Source of the DNA: Methanolobus psychrotolerans
Lineage (GTDB): Archaea > Halobacteriota > Methanosarcinia > Methanosarcinales > Methanosarcinaceae
Reading direction: 5' to 3'
NCBI RefSeq assembly: GCF_002243045.1
Contig: NZ_MBKP01000004.1
Coordinates: forward strand, 1-64,000
Length of the DNA stretch: 64,000 nt
In this document: positions 61,039 through 64,000 of the stretch, in pieces
Layout: each line of letters opens with the position of its first letter
How positions within the stretch are numbered: the stretch's first letter is position 1
The notes under the pieces: generated by a model
Databases searched by the model: none
Seen by the model: the letters and a program-made list of their open reading frames with translations, nothing else
What the model was told of the DNA's origin: nothing
Program-made: the position numbers and the translations under genes

Positions 61039-62808
61039 TTATTTTCTCTTTTTGGCAATATATGAGCTTACGGCTATGACTACAGTTGCCATCATTCCTG
61101 TGAATCCGGGTCCTTCTTCCTGATCTCCTTGTAGTGCATTGTTGTCATTGCCAGCAAATTTGAAATTTCCATTTGCTCCGATAGTGAAGACTCCCAAATC
61201 AGGTGCTCTGTCGTACAATGTCCTGCCATATTTATCAGGATTTATGTACACCGAACCATTCTCCTTTCTCAAAGAATCAGGTATATCTGCCCCATAAGGG
61301 ACCATGGCGGTTTCGATAAAGATATTCATATTTCCGTCATCAGGCACAAATTCCGCTGGAATACTTAGGTACATCTTGTTTCCCTGCATCGTTATAAGAT
61401 GAGTTGCCTCCCTTACATTATATTTTCTATCATATGTCCCGAAGATTGTTCCGGAGAGTTTTCCACTGTGTAGACCAAAGCCAATTAAGTAATCCATGCT
61501 TTGGTCTTGATCAGTATCAAAATAAATTGTGGTGATCGCCCCGTCATCCATGCTTAGGCTTGTATATTCAATAGTGATAAGCATGGTATTATCAGTAAAG
61601 CCAACATCAGCAGAAACAATATCATCTCCGTCATACCCAAAGCCAGTGGAATCACCTGCGGCATCAGTTAGTGTCTTCTTGTCTGCACCATATGACAGGA
61701 GGGGCTTTATTGACCCATCTGCAGCATTAAGAGCACCTTGCCCGTTGTCCGGTACGCTATCCATGGCTCCACTAAGCGAACCCTGCAGGGTGAAGGAATC
61801 GGCTGTCAGGTACATATTCCCATCGTCATTTCCAAGCAGTGTAAGAGGTATTCCCAGGGATGCTTTATTTCCTGATACTTTGAAGGTAGCATCGTTGTAG
61901 GGGATTCCAAGGGGTATATTCTTTGTATCCGAGTACCCCATTTTTTGCATATCTGAACCAGTTTTCATCATCTTAATGCTTGCATCGGTTCCTGTAAGGC
62001 TGCCTACTGCATATTCGATTCTATAATCCACTCCAAATGTAGGGGGTGCCTGCTCGGTATTTGAAAAGCCGGTTGCAAGTTTCTGGTCTGCATCAATAGA
62101 TATCCAGCCGCTGATATCTTCTCCGTAAGAATATCCGCTAGGTTCTATATTGTGGTTGTAGGTTATCTCAAGGTTCAGGACACCATTCGTTACACTAGCA
62201 CTGACCTCTTCAATGTCACCTGAGCTGCTGTCTCCGGTTCTATCGCTAATACTTCCGCCTCTCAGGTTGGGACCTGTTGTTTCAACTTCTCCGCTTGCAG
62301 TGTTGAAGATTCCATGATCAGGTGCCCGATCAAATTCGAGGGCTTTTACTATTTGGTCATGGACTGCAACAAAAACATTGACGTTTCCATCGTCATTGCC
62401 CAGTATCGAAAGGGGCAGTGTGATGAAAATATTGTTTCCTTGTGCTTGCAGTGTGTTCATGTACAGCGTATCATCGTTCAGTGTCGTAGTTATTATGGGG
62501 TCAGAATAGATTATGCTCATGTAACTGAACTGGTATACGTAATCTGCTCCGTTGTCAGAATATCCGGTCCGGCTGTTCTGGTCAGTGTCAACAAACACCG
62601 CCCCATAGAAACTATAATCTGCGACATCCTCTGTGCATGTTATCACTATATTGAGATTATTTCCATCATTTGAAACCTCAAGTGAACTTATATCTGGAGA
62701 ATAAAAGTCTCCGATAGTGTCAGAAATGGCTGCAAATGCCGTGGTTGCCATCCCAATATATATCGTAATAACTATTCCTGTAAATAATATTTTTTTAAAT
62801 ATCATCAT
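61039..62808 (-). CDS. Secreted repeat protein with PGF-CTERM-like anchor
   Basis: Signal peptide; three D-x2-GD...V(F)DTDQ-type repeats; C-term GPGFTGMMATVVIAVSSYIAKKRK. Confidence 0.8.
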   Translation of the reverse strand: MMIFKKILFTGIVITIYIGMATTAFAAISDTIGDFYSPDISSLEVSNDGNNLNIVITCTEDVADYSFYGAVFVDTDQNSRTGYSDNGADYVYQFSYMSIIYSDPIITTTLNDDTLYMNTLQAQGNNIFITLPLSILGNDDGNVNVFVAVHDQIVKALEFDRAPDHGIFNTASGEVETTGPNLRGGSISDRTGDSSSGDIEEVSASVTNGVLNLEITYNHNIEPSGYSYGEDISGWISIDADQKLATGFSNTEQAPPTFGVDYRIEYAVGSLTGTDASIKMMKTGSDMQKMGYSDTKNIPLGIPYNDATFKVSGNKASLGIPLTLLGNDDGNMYLTADSFTLQGSLSGAMDSVPDNGQGALNAADGSIKPLLSYGADKKTLTDAAGDSTGFGYDGDDIVSADVGFTDNTMLITIEYTSLSMDDGAITTIYFDTDQDQSMDYLIGFGLHSGKLSGTIFGTYDRKYNVREATHLITMQGNKMYLSIPAEFVPDDGNMNIFIETAMVPYGADIPDSLRKENGSVYINPDKYGRTLYDRAPDLGVFTIGANGNFKFAGNDNNALQGDQEEGPGFTGMMATVVIAVSSYIAKKRK

Positions 62809-62917
62809 ACCACCAAAAAACTATATTTATCAAATCATTTTAATCTAATTTAATTAAAATAGTAATTGGTTGGTATTTATCATTTGTGTAATTGTTTAGG
62901 GAACAGCATAAACCGGA

Positions 62918-63568
62918 TTATAAGTAAGCGGCAATATGGTTTGTGTAGGCCATCCACAAGCCTGCAAGTACAAGTATCAATCCTGCCGCTTTTTTCATTT
63001 CAATGTCATATTTGGATAATCTGCTAAGTCTGTCGCCGGATATTTTTGCAGAATATGCAATGAGGATCATTGGGATGGCAAAACCTAGGGAGTATATAAA
63101 TAGAAGTCCTGCACCGTAAAGGATATCACTTTCCATTGCCACCAATGTGAGAATGGAGGCAAGAATGGGTCCCACACATGGGACCCAGACAATTCCAAGT
63201 GAGATCCCAACGATTATTCCTCCCAGAAGTCCTTTTCCTTCAGTATGGAATTTTCCTGTGTAATGTGAAAAAAAACCAAACATGTCTTTTTCGATAAGCA
63301 TTGAAATTCCGATGGAAATTATCATGACCTCTGCAATTATTCTAAGCTTGCTAATATGAGTCCATAGCAATGTCCCAAAAGCAGAAGCTGCAATGCCCAT
63401 GACTGTAAATGATACGGTAAGCCCAATTATTATTGCAACAGGACGAAATTTGCTGTCGCCTGTTGAATAGGCAAGCACTATTGGTAGCAATGGGAGTACG
63501 CAAGGCGATAGTACGCTCACAATCCCGGCAAAAAAAATCGCAAGTGGTGTGAATGAACTCGCTTCCAT
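62918..63568 (-). CDS. ccdA: CcdA/DsbD-like transmembrane thiol-disulfide transporter
   Basis: FFAGIVSVLSPCVLPLLPIVLAY, GIVWVPCVGPILASIL. Confidence 0.92.
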   Translation of the reverse strand: MEASSFTPLAIFFAGIVSVLSPCVLPLLPIVLAYSTGDSKFRPVAIIIGLTVSFTVMGIAASAFGTLLWTHISKLRIIAEVMIISIGISMLIEKDMFGFFSHYTGKFHTEGKGLLGGIIVGISLGIVWVPCVGPILASILTLVAMESDILYGAGLLFIYSLGFAIPMILIAYSAKISGDRLSRLSKYDIEMKKAAGLILVLAGLWMAYTNHIAAYL

Positions 63569-63587
63569 TATTTTACCTGCCTATTAA

Positions 63588-64000
63588 TCATTGCCTATAA
63601 TCAATTGCTGCATCAAGAAGATTTGTCAGTGTTTTCCTGGCAGTCAGGCCTATGAACCTTGCTTCATTTCGATTATTTGTTGTTTGTCCATCTGTTTTCA
63701 TGTAGATGTAGCCATCGTCACTCTTTGCAGCAATGACAAAGATGTCAGGAATAGAATATATATTGAAGCTGCCAGCTAAAGCCGGGCTTTTCCCGGAATT
63801 AATATATATAACGGTGGCTTTGCCCCGATAATCGTTTGCAATATCTATCATGATAGGTTTTTGAGCAATGCATGCAGGGCATGTATCTGTGCCAATTTCT
63901 ACTAGAACAGGACCTTCTTTAAGGGCATCATTTAATTGCTGTATGTTGCTAACAGTGGTGAGTGCACTGTTTTCATTTGCTTCTTTATTGTCTCCTATAA
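63588..64000 (-). CDS. Thioredoxin-fold protein, truncated by right window edge
   Basis: Open frame past ATG 63851: VLVEIGTDTCPACIAQKPIMIDIANDY, CPAC active site. Confidence 0.82.
   Translation of the reverse strand, partial: IGDNKEANENSALTTVSNIQQLNDALKEGPVLVEIGTDTCPACIAQKPIMIDIANDYRGKATVIYINSGKSPALAGSFNIYSIPDIFVIAAKSDDGYIYMKTDGQTTNNRNEARFIGLTARKTLTNLLDAAIDYRQ

Overview
This 64 kb window comes from a methanogenic archaeon. mer next to fpoF, nifS/nifU, archaeal RadA and Cdc48, and PGF-CTERM surface proteins point to a methylotrophic, cytochrome-containing Methanosarcinales lineage. The coding is mostly chromosomal and housekeeping. It includes cobalt transport (cbiQO), radA, cdc48, purL, purC, nifS/nifU, nreA, pit/phoU-like, nikR, a P-type ATPase, fprA, inositol-phosphate synthase, mer-fpoF, nadM, cysS with a tRNA-Cys, a three-gene sensory-kinase cluster, trpDFEG, feoAB and an anaerobic cobalamin pathway block (cbiP; cbiT-L-F-G-H-C). 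No CRISPR array, rRNA or complete mobile element was seen; an IS66-like transposase N-terminus is cut by the left edge. The best candidate for an under-described system is an eight-gene co-directional redox block (37177 down to 32669). It encodes a five-CXXCH, signal-peptide-bearing, PGF-CTERM-anchored cytochrome c with ferredoxin, Isf-type flavoprotein, FNR-like and AfpA-like flavoproteins, divergent from mer-fpoF. Other points of interest are probable non-NTG/CTG start codons (nifU, FNR-like, cbiG), a split cbiG, an IscU-like scaffold missing one canonical Cys, a tRNA-Cys with A73 directly upstream of cysS, Cys-rich putative metal/Fe-S regulators beside nifSU and feoAB, and several promoter-proximal repeats. 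All calls were made by reading the sequence; no database search was run.
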